This document shows, one piece after another, positions 16,556 through 24,376 of a DNA stretch of 64,000 nucleotides (its first letter is position 1; each line of letters starts with the position of its first letter). The notes under the pieces were generated by a model. It was not told where the DNA came from, did not search any database, and saw only the letters and a program-made list of their open reading frames with translations. A program made the translations under genes and the position numbers. Source of the DNA: Vibrio sp. MEBiC08052 (GTDB lineage Bacteria; Pseudomonadota; Gammaproteobacteria; Enterobacterales; Vibrionaceae); NCBI RefSeq assembly GCF_001506075.1, contig NZ_KQ947475.1, forward strand, positions 3,721,860 through 3,785,859, in the 5' to 3' direction.

Positions 16556-17470
16556 TTAAGACTTCAGATGTTGACTGAGTTCAGTAATATGCGCCGCCCC
16601 GATGCCACAGCAGCCACCAATCAGTGAGGCACCCTGACGGCACCATTTTTCTGCCCATGCGACATAAGCCGGTGGCGTCATATCCGCTCTGATTTCATCA
16701 ATCTCTTCATTGGCTGCTGCATCTTTTTTCTGCGGGGCAAATGCATTGGCATAGGCACCAAGCTGAATGTCACTCTTGCCGAGCTCTGCGAGGGTATTAC
16801 GGGCCACATCGATGGCATCACCAATGGTTTCCGGTTGACAACAGTTGAACAGAATCGCCTGAACATGCTGCTCTGCCATTGCTTGTACAGCTTGTACTAC
16901 AGTTTCGCCGGAACGGAGAGTTGGCTGCTCGACTGGCTCTGAATCTTCCAGCGTAAATGAGACCCAAACCGGTTTTGACTGGCTGCTAAAGCGGTCAATC
17001 GATGCTTTGATCGCAGTTGCTTCAGCGATCAGGCTTTGTGTTTCGATCAGCCAGAAATCAACAAAATCATCGAGCCCTTGAATCAACGGTGCAGCAATTT
17101 CATCCACCCGATCCGCTTGATATAAATCCGGACGATAAGAGCCGAATAACGGTGGCAGTGAGCCGGCAACTCGAGCGTGAGTCTGAGTGTCTTCAACAGC
17201 CTGACGAGCCATTTGTCCCGCTTTTTGTGCCAGCGTCAGCGCTTCATGTTTAAAACGGGTGTCACCGATATGGAAAGGAACTAAGGCGTAGCTGTTGGTG
17301 GTAATCACCTCTGAGCCACTGCGAATAAAGACTTCATGTGCCTGTCGGACAATTTCCGGTGTTTCAATCAAAGCAAGGGCAGACCATTCGGGTTGGCGAA
17401 AGGGCGCTCCGAGACGTTCCAGTTCTCGGCTCATTCCGCCGTCGAGGATGGTGACTTGATGTTCTGACAT
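16556..17470 (-). CDS. mmuM: Homocysteine S-methyltransferase
   Basis: A 304-residue methyltransferase of the MmuM type, which moves a methyl group from S-methylmethionine (or S-adenosylmethionine) to homocysteine to make methionine. The zinc ligands are visible: C210 in LFNCCQPE and C287/C288 in LIGGCCGIG. The N-terminal ILDGGMSRELERLG is the usual barrel start. No MmuP-type permease lies beside it. It is monocistronic, convergent with none, and cytosolic. Confidence 0.85.
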   Translation of the reverse strand: MSEHQVTILDGGMSRELERLGAPFRQPEWSALALIETPEIVRQAHEVFIRSGSEVITTNSYALVPFHIGDTRFKHEALTLAQKAGQMARQAVEDTQTHARVAGSLPPLFGSYRPDLYQADRVDEIAAPLIQGLDDFVDFWLIETQSLIAEATAIKASIDRFSSQSKPVWVSFTLEDSEPVEQPTLRSGETVVQAVQAMAEQHVQAILFNCCQPETIGDAIDVARNTLAELGKSDIQLGAYANAFAPQKKDAAANEEIDEIRADMTPPAYVAWAEKWCRQGASLIGGCCGIGAAHITELSQHLKS

Positions 17471-17707
17471 GAGATACCTCTGTATTGATTGATGTCCAAG
17501 AAAAATTTAAATGCACGTCTAGCAGTGTAGATGTCCGCGAGCAGTTTATCGTAATCGAATAGGGATGCAATAGATTCTGTGATTTTCCGACTGCGGAGTA
17601 AAGAGAATGAATTATAGAAAGTTGATATGTATCAAGGTATAAACTTTGCCATATTTTAGCCATAGCATATAGTTTCTTAAGGGATCGTTCATTATCTAAG
17701 GAGAGGT

Positions 17708-18235
17708 ATGGCTACAGCAGAACAGCAAGTGTCATTTGACCAGAGTGAACTGATTATTACCAAAACAGATTTGCAAGGGAAAATCACCTATGCAAACCGG
17801 ACATTTATGCGTGTGGCAAACTATGCAGAAGCTGATCTGCTTGGTCAGGATCATAATCTGATCCGTCATCCTTCCATGCCGCGAGGTGTCTTCTATGGTC
17901 TATGGCACGCCTTAAAATCGGGAGAAGAGTTTTTTGGTTTTGTGAAAAACTATACCTCAGATAAGAATTACTATTGGGTTTTTGCCAATATAACGCCCGA
18001 TCGAATTGGCGGTGATGTCATTGGATTTTACTCAGTGCGTCGGGTTGCCCCCAAAGGTGCGGTACAAACGATCGAGAGAATTTATCAGAAAATGCGCGAA
18101 TTGGAGCTGACAACCGAAAGAAAACAAGCTCCGGAAGTCTCGTGGAAGTGGATGGTTGATTTAGTCCGTCAGCAACATCAGATGGCATATGAAGAATACA
18201 TTATCGACCTTTACCAGAAACATCGTTCAGATTAA
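17708..18235 (+). CDS. Aer-type PAS sensor protein (CetB-like)
   Basis: A 175-residue soluble protein made of one PAS domain (about 10-120) with a helical tail. The HNLIRHPSMPR stretch is the hallmark of Aer PAS domains, which bind FAD and report redox state. There is no membrane helix and no signalling domain. It starts after AAGGAGAGG and is followed after 9 bases by a chemoreceptor gene, so the two form a split energy-taxis receptor like CetA/CetB of Campylobacter. The role is inferred from family and pairing. Confidence 0.88.
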   Translation: MATAEQQVSFDQSELIITKTDLQGKITYANRTFMRVANYAEADLLGQDHNLIRHPSMPRGVFYGLWHALKSGEEFFGFVKNYTSDKNYYWVFANITPDRIGGDVIGFYSVRRVAPKGAVQTIERIYQKMRELELTTERKQAPEVSWKWMVDLVRQQHQMAYEEYIIDLYQKHRSD

Positions 18236-18244
18236 AAGGAGTGA

Positions 18245-19729
18245 ATGATGCGTAGTACGAGTCAGGTCAGTAGCAATATTTTATTTCAGCGCCAGAAGTT
18301 TTTGATTATCTGTTCAGTGTTCACCATCGTCATTATTGGGTTATCGATTGCCAATATTTATGATCACGGCTTCAACTATTTCAATGTCCTCTTACCATTA
18401 TTTACCATTGCTTTTTCGGCTTATGCCTATTGGGATCAACTGCAACCATTAATGGTGCTGAAACGGATCTGTGATGCTTTGAATGAGGCCAGAAGAGGCA
18501 ATGTTCATGTTCGTATCACCGATACCAAAGGGCTGGGAGAAGTCGGCCATGTGGCATGGGCATTGAATGATTTTCTGGATATTGTTGAGACAAATTTTAA
18601 AGAATTGTCAAACATTTTTCAGCGCACAAGTAAAGGCGTGTTCTACCGTCGTGGATTGGTGGACGGACTGCCCGGTGAGTTTTTCGAAACGATGCAGAGT
18701 ATTAATGAGGCAATCGAATCCATGCATCAAGCATATATTTTCTCCCGGAAAAATCGCTTGAAAAGTGAATTGCATCATCTCAATACAACCAACTTGATCG
18801 TCAACTTAAAGAATAATCAGGAAGAGTTGGTGACGTTGTCGAATCAGATGGATGATGTGCTGACCATTGCGACAGAAAGCCGGGATGGCGCGGCACAAAG
18901 TCGTGAAGTCGTGGGAGAAATCCGCCATGCGCTTGATGATGTGAATGTCCGGATGGTGAGCATGGAACAAACCGCACAGACGTTGGGCAAGGAGAGTATC
19001 CGGATTGCCGATACGATCAAGGTGATTACCGGTATTGCCGAACAGACCAATTTGCTGGCTTTGAATGCTGCCATTGAAGCGGCTCGTGCGGGGGACGTCG
19101 GACGCGGCTTTGCCGTGGTTGCCGATGAGGTGAGATCGCTGGCTGATCGCACCAGAAGCTCAACCGCGGATATTAGTGAGATTATTAATTCACTGATCGG
19201 CCCGATTGAAGAAATGGTATCTCAGACACTGGCCGTCGGACAACAGATGAAAAGTGTCGGGGATGAAGTGATCAATTTTCATAGCAACTTTGACAAAGTT
19301 GCCAATGCATCACAGCAAACCATCTCGTTAATGAATCAGGCCAAAGACTGCTCTTTTGCATCGTTGATTAAATTGGATCATGTCATTTATAAACAAAATG
19401 GTTATATTGCTCTGGAGTCAAACGGAGAAGGTGCCGAAGCGAGAGCCGTTCAGGTTGATCATTTCAATTGCCGGATGGGTAAATGGTATTACGAAGGTGA
19501 AGGTTATGAGGCCTTCAGTCAGACAACTGCCTACCGCCGTTTAGAAGAGCATCATCAAGCTGTGCATCAAAATATGCAAGAAGCGCTGAAATTGGTGCGT
19601 GAAGATTGGCTGGCGAATGATGACGTATTGAACCGTTTGGTTACCGTGGTTGATAAAGCCGAACATGCCAGTAATCGGGTGATCGACTATGTTTCTGAAA
19701 TGGTCAGGGAAAAGCATCATCACCAATAA
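18245..19729 (+). CDS. Chemoreceptor with HAMP, signalling and CZB zinc domains
   Basis: A 494-residue receptor lacking a periplasmic sensor: two closely spaced membrane helices (about 17-37 and 43-60), a HAMP segment, the CheA/CheW signalling hairpin (NLLALNAAIEAARAGDVGRG), and a C-terminal CZB domain. CZB shows the motif DHFNCRMGKWYYEGEG with an upstream DHVIY histidine and a downstream HHQAVH, the usual zinc ligands. CZB domains sense zinc or hypochlorous acid through the cysteine. It pairs with the Aer-type PAS protein just upstream, so one receptor may join redox and oxidant/zinc input. Start 18245 or 18248, both behind GGAG. Confidence 0.92.
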   Translation: MMRSTSQVSSNILFQRQKFLIICSVFTIVIIGLSIANIYDHGFNYFNVLLPLFTIAFSAYAYWDQLQPLMVLKRICDALNEARRGNVHVRITDTKGLGEVGHVAWALNDFLDIVETNFKELSNIFQRTSKGVFYRRGLVDGLPGEFFETMQSINEAIESMHQAYIFSRKNRLKSELHHLNTTNLIVNLKNNQEELVTLSNQMDDVLTIATESRDGAAQSREVVGEIRHALDDVNVRMVSMEQTAQTLGKESIRIADTIKVITGIAEQTNLLALNAAIEAARAGDVGRGFAVVADEVRSLADRTRSSTADISEIINSLIGPIEEMVSQTLAVGQQMKSVGDEVINFHSNFDKVANASQQTISLMNQAKDCSFASLIKLDHVIYKQNGYIALESNGEGAEARAVQVDHFNCRMGKWYYEGEGYEAFSQTTAYRRLEEHHQAVHQNMQEALKLVREDWLANDDVLNRLVTVVDKAEHASNRVIDYVSEMVREKHHHQ

Positions 19730-19805
19730 GGAGTGCAGAGCAAGGGAACCGTGTCGGTGTTGCACAGCGATATATGACACCATTGATATCGTTGTTGTCT
19801 GATAA

Positions 19806-19836
19806 ACAAAAAAGACCCGATTGGGCCTTTTTTGTG
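19806..19836 (+). terminator. Terminator of PAS/chemoreceptor operon
   Basis: AAAAAAG-CCC, loop GATT, GGG-CCTTTTTT forms a short hairpin with A- and T-runs, about 77 bases after the receptor stop. Confidence 0.75.
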
Positions 19837-19911
19837 GCATGTCCCTGTATGTTTATCCCACTCTGGCTATTGCGTGTAAGCAGAAACTGCCAATATGGCA
19901 TGAGAACATCA

Positions 19912-21132
19912 TCAATGGACTTTATTTAAATCAACCAGTGGTTTTTTCACCTGTTTAACGGGGTGTTTGCCCTGAATGTCTGCCACGGTAGCTAAAGCCT
20001 GTTTTACTTCTCCGGTGTTGCGTAATACCGTGTATGTCACATCAAAATGCTTGGATGCACCGGCCTCAATTTTAGGAACTAACCCGAGTGGACGTTGATA
20101 CTTGGTGTTATAAGCATAGCTAGTGCCCGGTTCGATTCCGGTGACATAGCCTTGTTGCAATGTATCGGTATTCTTCCAGATGGTCAGGACTGGCAACTGT
20201 TTGATGTTATAACCAACTGAGACTCCCAGATTTCCGGCCTGATTATGCAGCACGGCCAGTGTGTTACCCTGTTTATCTCCGATTGGTTTCAAATTATAAA
20301 CCATTTCATCATAGCCTTTGGTTGGGCCAAGGTAGGTTTGCCAGTCTTTCAGGCCTTTCTTCGCGTAATCGTTAAAAGGTGAAATCTCACTGGCAGCCGC
20401 GGTAATTTTGGCACCTTTTTCGAGGATCGGACGACCGAAGTTAGAGTGGTAGATGATCTGATATTCATCTTGATAATCGGCTTTATTGGTCAGAGTGTCA
20501 TGAACGGCAAACTGATTGCTGCCGGGAGTGACCGAGAATGAAGTAAGCGTCACGAGCTCTGCTTTTTTGAACGTTCTTTCAGAGACTTCCCCTTCGACCG
20601 TGATAGTATAAGGCGGCTGTTCGTCAATGGTAACTTTGACCGTTGAAGCCGGGGTATTTTGGATGCGGCCATGCAAGCTAAGTAACTGGCCGTTATCATC
20701 GACGCCCGGGTGACCGGTCCATTCGTAACCACAGCGCACCATCATCTCATTGAATCCATCTAACCAGCCCAGACCGTTGCGGCTTTCCAGATCAATAAAT
20801 GCAGGATTGACGATCTCTTTGACCGGTGAGTCCCAGCCGAGAATGCGTTTGCCATCTTTCTTGACGTTGAATATTCCCATGCCACGGGTTGGCACTAAGG
20901 TGATTTCCAGTTCTCCGTTGTTAATCACTAAGGTCTCGACTCCCATCTGTTTACCGCCATGTAACTGGCGTTTTTCGATGGAGAAGGGTTGTTGAATGCC
21001 TAAGTCTTTATTGGTGACTTTCCAGGCACCGACATCAATGTTCGTGGTGGCATCGGTTAAGACAAACTCCGCAGCATTAACAAGACCGGGAGCAGCGATG
21101 AGTAGGGCAGCGACGAGTGGTTTGATCTTCAT
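19912..21132 (-). CDS. Periplasmic aldose-epimerase-like protein (DUF4432)
   Basis: A 406-residue protein with a clear signal peptide (MKIKPLVAALLIAAPGLVNA). The mature part resembles the galactose-mutarotase fold of DUF4432: VPTRGMGIFNVKKDGKRILGWDSP, a conserved NEMMVRCGYEWTGHPG block and LSLHGRIQNTPAS. Such proteins bind sugars or act as epimerases; cytosolic relatives lie in carbohydrate operons, so an exported copy alone is less usual. It ends convergently with the chemoreceptor. Substrate unknown. Confidence 0.8.
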   Translation of the reverse strand: MKIKPLVAALLIAAPGLVNAAEFVLTDATTNIDVGAWKVTNKDLGIQQPFSIEKRQLHGGKQMGVETLVINNGELEITLVPTRGMGIFNVKKDGKRILGWDSPVKEIVNPAFIDLESRNGLGWLDGFNEMMVRCGYEWTGHPGVDDNGQLLSLHGRIQNTPASTVKVTIDEQPPYTITVEGEVSERTFKKAELVTLTSFSVTPGSNQFAVHDTLTNKADYQDEYQIIYHSNFGRPILEKGAKITAAASEISPFNDYAKKGLKDWQTYLGPTKGYDEMVYNLKPIGDKQGNTLAVLHNQAGNLGVSVGYNIKQLPVLTIWKNTDTLQQGYVTGIEPGTSYAYNTKYQRPLGLVPKIEAGASKHFDVTYTVLRNTGEVKQALATVADIQGKHPVKQVKKPLVDLNKVH

Positions 21133-21438
21133 GACGTTTGATTCCTTGATAGTGAGTTTGATTTGTTGTTCTACTGAATCGATTCAGCTAATAACATACA
21201 AACTCACCATTCAGGATCAAATGCAAATCGGTGAAGGTGTGAGCTAATTCTTATGTTTGACAGTGCACGAACTGATTTCTGATTGATGAATCACGTTCAG
21301 CAATTGGGGGATTATTGAGCAACTTTTCATGTTCATCATAAGATGAGTGAGAATGAATGATAGATGCGATGACCTCTTGTTATACCGCTTGCTTGAGACT
21401 AGAATGACCAATATAAAGACCATTTAAGAGACCTGTTT
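21133..21438. other. Divergent promoter region before relBE
   Basis: About 300 bases. It carries the relBE promoter at its right end (listed separately) and must carry the promoter of the DUF4432 gene at its left. I see nothing else. Confidence 0.4.
21389..21417 (+). promoter_or_regulatory. Likely sigma-70 promoter of relBE
   Basis: TTGCTT, a spacer of exactly 17 bases, then TATAAA, placed 22 bases before the antitoxin start. Type II antitoxin-toxin complexes usually repress such promoters. Confidence 0.5.
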
Positions 21439-21687
21439 ATGACCTCTAAAATTTTGGCTGATGTTGCTGCCAGTATTACTGAGTTAAAAGCCAACCCGAT
21501 GAAAGTTGCAACAAGTGCTTACGGTGAACCGGTCGCTGTACTAAACCGAAATGAGCCTGTATTTTATTGCGTACCCGCTGAAGCGTACGAAATGATGATG
21601 GATAAACTCGAAGATCTTGAGCTACTTGCTATTGCGAAAGAGCGTGAATCTGAAGAGAGCATTTCGGTTCATATTGATGACCTATAA
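21439..21687 (+). CDS. Type II antitoxin, RelB/YefM (Phd) type
   Basis: An 82-residue antitoxin. The N-terminal DNA-binding half has the Phd/YefM look (ASITELKANPMKVATSAYGEPVAVLNRNEPVFYCVPAEAYE), and the acidic C-terminal tail (AKERESEESISVHIDDL) would wrap the toxin. It overlaps the toxin start by 11 bases, the normal gene order for a self-regulated pair. Pairs of this kind are frequent in vibrio integron cassettes. Confidence 0.9.
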   Translation: MTSKILADVAASITELKANPMKVATSAYGEPVAVLNRNEPVFYCVPAEAYEMMMDKLEDLELLAIAKERESEESISVHIDDL

Positions 21688-21961
21688 ACTTGAATTCAAA
21701 AAGAGTGCACTCAAAGAGTGGGAAAAGCTTGGTTCAACGCTGCAACAGCAATTTAAGAAAAAGCTGATTGAGCGATTAGAGAACCCGCATGTGCCAGCCT
21801 CAAAACTTTCTGGCGCTGACAATATGTACAAAATAAAATTGCGCCAATCGGGTTACCGCTTAGTCTACAAAGTCGAAGACGATATCATTATTGTCACCGT
21901 CTTAGCCGTCGGCAAGCGCGAGCGTAGTGATGTTTACCGTAAGGCGATGAAACGGCGCTAG
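21677..21961 (+). CDS. RelE-family mRNA interferase toxin
   Basis: 94 residues from the ATG at 21677, inside the antitoxin gene. The protein opens with MTYKLEFKKSALKEWEKLG and ends YRLVYKVEDDIIIVTVLAVGKRERSDVYRKA, both diagnostic of RelE/StbE toxins, which cut mRNA in the ribosome A-site. Catalytic basic residues (K/R near the middle and the C-terminal KRERSDVY tail) are kept, so it looks active. An earlier frame start at 21617 has no ribosome site. It ends ten bases before the second copy of the repeated element. Confidence 0.93.
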   Translation: MTYKLEFKKSALKEWEKLGSTLQQQFKKKLIERLENPHVPASKLSGADNMYKIKLRQSGYRLVYKVEDDIIIVTVLAVGKRERSDVYRKAMKRR

Positions 21962-21971
21962 TGTTCAAAAT

Positions 21972-22097
21972 AGTAACTGGCGCACAGGCATCAATTCCCC
22001 CTGAAATCGAAAAATACAATAGTGCGTCAAGTTTTGGGGACCTAAGGCTGGGAATTACGAAAGTTAAACAATGGTGGTTTCGTGTCCTCAAGCCCCG
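21972..22097 (+). repeat. Structured repeat element, copy 2
   Basis: A second copy of the element at 457-570, same orientation, about 126 bp. Stem one is 21979-21985 with 22022-22028, the same 7-bp stem. Stem two is 22034-22041 (TTGGGGAC) with 22084-22091 (GTCCTCAA), 8 bp with one G-T pair that would be G-U in plus-strand RNA. Its right end runs into the nucleotidyltransferase-HEPN gene and supplies that gene's stop codon and last residues. The opening and closing blocks are nearly identical to copy 1 while the middle differs. Confidence 0.65.
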
Positions 22098-22969
22098 TTA
22101 ATCCGCGCTAAACAAACCCGTTCTGCCAGTGTTCTTAATTGTTGCACTCTCCCTTCGAGATAAGCCAGCTCTTCTGCGGTGATTTCATAATGTTCTGAAT
22201 AACGGGCTTCGATATAGGCGCGTTGCAGGCGACGGAAGCTGCGACGGTGGAATTTATTGTCGAGCGGGAAAATCGTCTTAAACTCTGGCTCGATTTGCGC
22301 ACACAGTTTACTCAGCTTCTCGATATTGTGGGATTTGGGTAAATAGTTGGTGCATGTGAGTAATACACAGGCCAAAAAACGTTCCGTCGATTGATGTAAT
22401 TCAAAAGCAGCGATAGATAACTCTTTTTGATTTAAATAGTGATGATAACCGGAGATAAAGGCATTCGCGCTTTTAAACCACTGTGCATAATGTTTACGGG
22501 CAATTTCCCGTTTCTCGGCCTCGGTTAAATCACCCGGCTCCATCAGTGGTTTCGGTGTCGCGGCAAACAGTTCAATCCCTTCTTCACGGATATCCCGAAA
22601 AAAGTAGTGCCCCTGCTGCAATCGTTCATTCACTTCCTGTAAATCGTGAACAATCAAACCAAGCGGTGCGGATTTTACTTTGCGATCAATTTGCTCTTCG
22701 GCACGCTGCCAGACGACATAATCTTCCACCAAGGCAGCTTTGTTGACCATCACTAGAATATCGTAATCGCTGATGTAACCATTGATCGGGTCGCTGACCC
22801 AATTGCCTTTGGCGTGGCTGCCGAACAGGATGATTTTCAGGATACGAAACTCACTTTTACTCCCGGTTTTGCCTTCAAGATAGTTTTCCAGCGTATCGCG
22901 CAGAATGGTCGAGATCGTGGCAAGCTCTTGCTGTTTGAATTCAGGCAGATGATCGAGGGAGGTTTTCAT
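22088..22969 (-). CDS. Nucleotidyltransferase-HEPN single-chain protein
   Basis: A 293-residue protein joining two domains. The N-terminal MNT-type nucleotidyltransferase has GSHAKGNW (about 50-57) and the metal-binding SDYDILV (about 67-73). The C-terminal HEPN domain (about 160-290) has the usual helices and an ARYSEHYEI block near 255-263 where family members carry their conserved Arg/Tyr or RNase motif. Separate MNT and HEPN genes form toxin-antitoxin pairs in which the transferase AMPylates HEPN; fused forms also exist. No full RxxxxH motif is obvious, so RNase activity is uncertain. The C-terminus lies inside the repeat element. Confidence 0.8.
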   Translation of the reverse strand: MKTSLDHLPEFKQQELATISTILRDTLENYLEGKTGSKSEFRILKIILFGSHAKGNWVSDPINGYISDYDILVMVNKAALVEDYVVWQRAEEQIDRKVKSAPLGLIVHDLQEVNERLQQGHYFFRDIREEGIELFAATPKPLMEPGDLTEAEKREIARKHYAQWFKSANAFISGYHHYLNQKELSIAAFELHQSTERFLACVLLTCTNYLPKSHNIEKLSKLCAQIEPEFKTIFPLDNKFHRRSFRRLQRAYIEARYSEHYEITAEELAYLEGRVQQLRTLAERVCLARINGA

Positions 22970-23091
22970 AAAGCAACATTTGGTCAGTGATGAATGGCTT
23001 TAGCATAAAAGAAGGTGTAGGCAAAGAATACCATCACACCCTGATTTATGCGTATTACTGAGAAAAATGCGATTCAATTCAAAGCTATAGT

Positions 23092-23103
23092 GTTTGTTAT
23101 GCG
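23092..23103 (-). other. attC half-site (truncated)
   Basis: On the minus strand CGCATAACAAAC follows directly on the stop codon of the monooxygenase-like cassette gene, the place and sequence expected for the first core of a vibrio attC site. The remainder of an attC is missing, so the array seems cut here. Confidence 0.5.
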
Positions 23104-23104
23104 T

Positions 23105-23380
23105 TTACTCAAAGATCTCATAGTGACGTTCTACGTTGACGGTCACTTTACCCCAATGAGATGCTTTGACTCTTTTCTGATGTTGTTCAAAAGACGCTTT
23201 ATCCGTAAACTCTTCGTAAACGTCGAAACGCAGAGGGTTTTCCGAATTTTGGATGACGCTAAACGTGATGCAACCCGCCTCTTCGAGGGTAAGACGTTTA
23301 TGGTTTACCAGCTCATTTTTTACTAATTCAAGCTCCGACTCAGGAACTAAAATAAAGCCTTTCAATGTTACTTTTGACAT
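23105..23380 (-). CDS. Cassette gene: ABM-domain monooxygenase-like protein
   Basis: A 91-residue protein of the antibiotic-biosynthesis monooxygenase/YgiN fold: MSKVTLKGFILVPESELELV, then the conserved EAGCITFSVIQNSENPLRFDVYEEFTDKASFEQHQKRVKAS. These small dimers are quinol or heme-type oxygenases without cofactor. It starts after AAGGAAATTT, 15 bases from attC1, and ends at an attC half-site, the usual layout of an integron cassette. Confidence 0.8.
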   Translation of the reverse strand: MSKVTLKGFILVPESELELVKNELVNHKRLTLEEAGCITFSVIQNSENPLRFDVYEEFTDKASFEQHQKRVKASHWGKVTVNVERHYEIFE

Positions 23381-23395
23381 AAATTTCCTTGTGAT

Positions 23396-23528
23396 GCATA
23401 ACGCTCCGCTAAACGGTGAGCGTTAGCAAGTCCGGTGTAGACCACGCTTTTTGTGACCGGAACGCCCAAAGCAGCGTCGCGCGTTAGCGCGTCCAGCCCG
23501 CAGGGCGAGGCTGCCTTTGTTTGTTATG
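23396..23528 (-). other. Integron attC site 1
   Basis: On the minus strand this 133-bp stretch begins CATAACAAAC and ends TTTAGCGGAGCGTTATGC, matching the outer ends of vibrio attC sites (TAACAAAC at one end, a GCGGxCGTTA-type core at the other). The interior is rich in imperfect palindromes such as GCGCGTTAGCGC. It separates two cassette genes. Confidence 0.7.
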
Positions 23529-23537
23529 TGTTGCTTA

Positions 23538-23694
23538 TTACTCTTCATCACGAAGCCTATCTCTGCATGCAGCAATAAAGTCCATATATTTAAGATCAGA
23601 ATCTTGATGTAGAGCCTTTTCAAAGACACAGCATAAATTCCAACAGAACCCACGCGTCATCCTCAGTGAGTGTAATTTGCACTTCTTTGCTCAT
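23538..23694 (-). pseudogene. Frameshifted cassette gene
   Basis: Two frames join to make one small protein. The first runs from the ATG at 23694 (MSKEVQITLTEDDAWVLLEF) to a stop at about 23618; the second continues CVFEKALHQDSDLKYMDF and ends RDRLRDEE-stop at 23538. The span of 157 bases is one more than a multiple of three, so one base has been gained near 23630-23640. The start lies 15 bases from attC2, the same gap as in the neighbouring cassette. No family recognised. It may be a real decay or a sequencing error. Confidence 0.6.
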
Positions 23695-23708
23695 GGTCTC
23701 TCTTTACT

Positions 23709-23802
23709 CATAACTCCGCCAACACAGGCAGCCGAAGCGTAGGCTGTCCAGTGTAATGCGCTTTTTTTTTTGCATTGCACGATTGTACTTGGCCTTGTTA
23801 GC
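23709..23802 (-). other. Integron attC site 2
   Basis: On the minus strand a 94-bp element begins GCTAACAAGGCCAA and ends TTGGCGGAGTTATG. The paired core blocks (TAAC with GTTA, GGCCAA with TTGGC) and the imperfect palindrome between them (GGACAGCC with GGCTGCC) are the defining attC layout. Confidence 0.75.
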
Positions 23803-23809
23803 GCTAATT

Positions 23810-24181
23810 TTAGAACGGAATATCATCATCAAAAGACTCGGGGACTGGTGTACTCCCCCTTTCATTGGCTTTATGTAGAAGTTCTTCATTTTCCAACAAG
23901 TAATCGATTCCATCGGCCGTTATGGAAAAGGCGTAATACTCACTGTTATTGTACTCGTGATCTATTGCGATGTTCTTATCTAGAAAGCCGACTCGCTCCA
24001 GCTTAATTGCTGCGAGGCTAAGTATTCCTTGCTCTACACCTTTAAGATCGTTGAATGTACTCCACACAGATACGCCATCAGGAGAGCTTGCATAGCTTTC
24101 TAGGACTTTAGCCAATAATCGATGCTCAACATCACCAAGCTTGTAGTTGTATCCGACTTTCCTGCGGGCTGATACCTGCAT
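23810..24181 (-). CDS. Cassette gene of unknown function, probably 5'-truncated
   Basis: A 123-residue frame ending 8 bases before attC2. The core (about 15-95) looks like a small winged-helix protein (LGDVEHRLLAKVLESY, LAAIKLERVGFL, EYYAFSITADGIDYLLENEELL), with an acidic tail FDDDIPF. The first ten residues share DNA with the aldo/keto reductase fragment, so the ATG at 24181 is provided by foreign sequence and the native start was probably lost. Function unknown. Confidence 0.55.
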   Translation of the reverse strand: MQVSARRKVGYNYKLGDVEHRLLAKVLESYASSPDGVSVWSTFNDLKGVEQGILSLAAIKLERVGFLDKNIAIDHEYNNSEYYAFSITADGIDYLLENEELLHKANERGSTPVPESFDDDIPF

Positions 24182-24350
24182 CTAACGCTTTATATACGAG
24201 GTCATAGGCAGTATTTTCAGGCACTACGCCAAATTCAGACCAGTTGCGTTCTGGTGCACCAAGAAAATTCCCTTTTTCTCCAAAAGTCATGGCTCCAAAA
24301 CATAATTCCGATACGGATAGTCCTGTTGAGCCTAGGTAACGATATTTCAT
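24171..24350 (-). pseudogene. Truncated aldo/keto reductase
   Basis: From the ATG at 24350 (AAGAGAG upstream) the first 58 residues read as an aldo/keto reductase N-terminus (YRYLGSTGLSVSELCFGAMTFG, then AYDLVYKALDAGI). The sequence breaks off exactly where NFFDTA with the first catalytic Asp should follow, and cassette DNA begins. All four catalytic residues are gone. It was the last gene of the MFS/AKR operon, 26 bases behind the transporter. Confidence 0.85.
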
Positions 24351-24376
24351 ATTTACTCTCTTAGCTTTTTTAAAAT

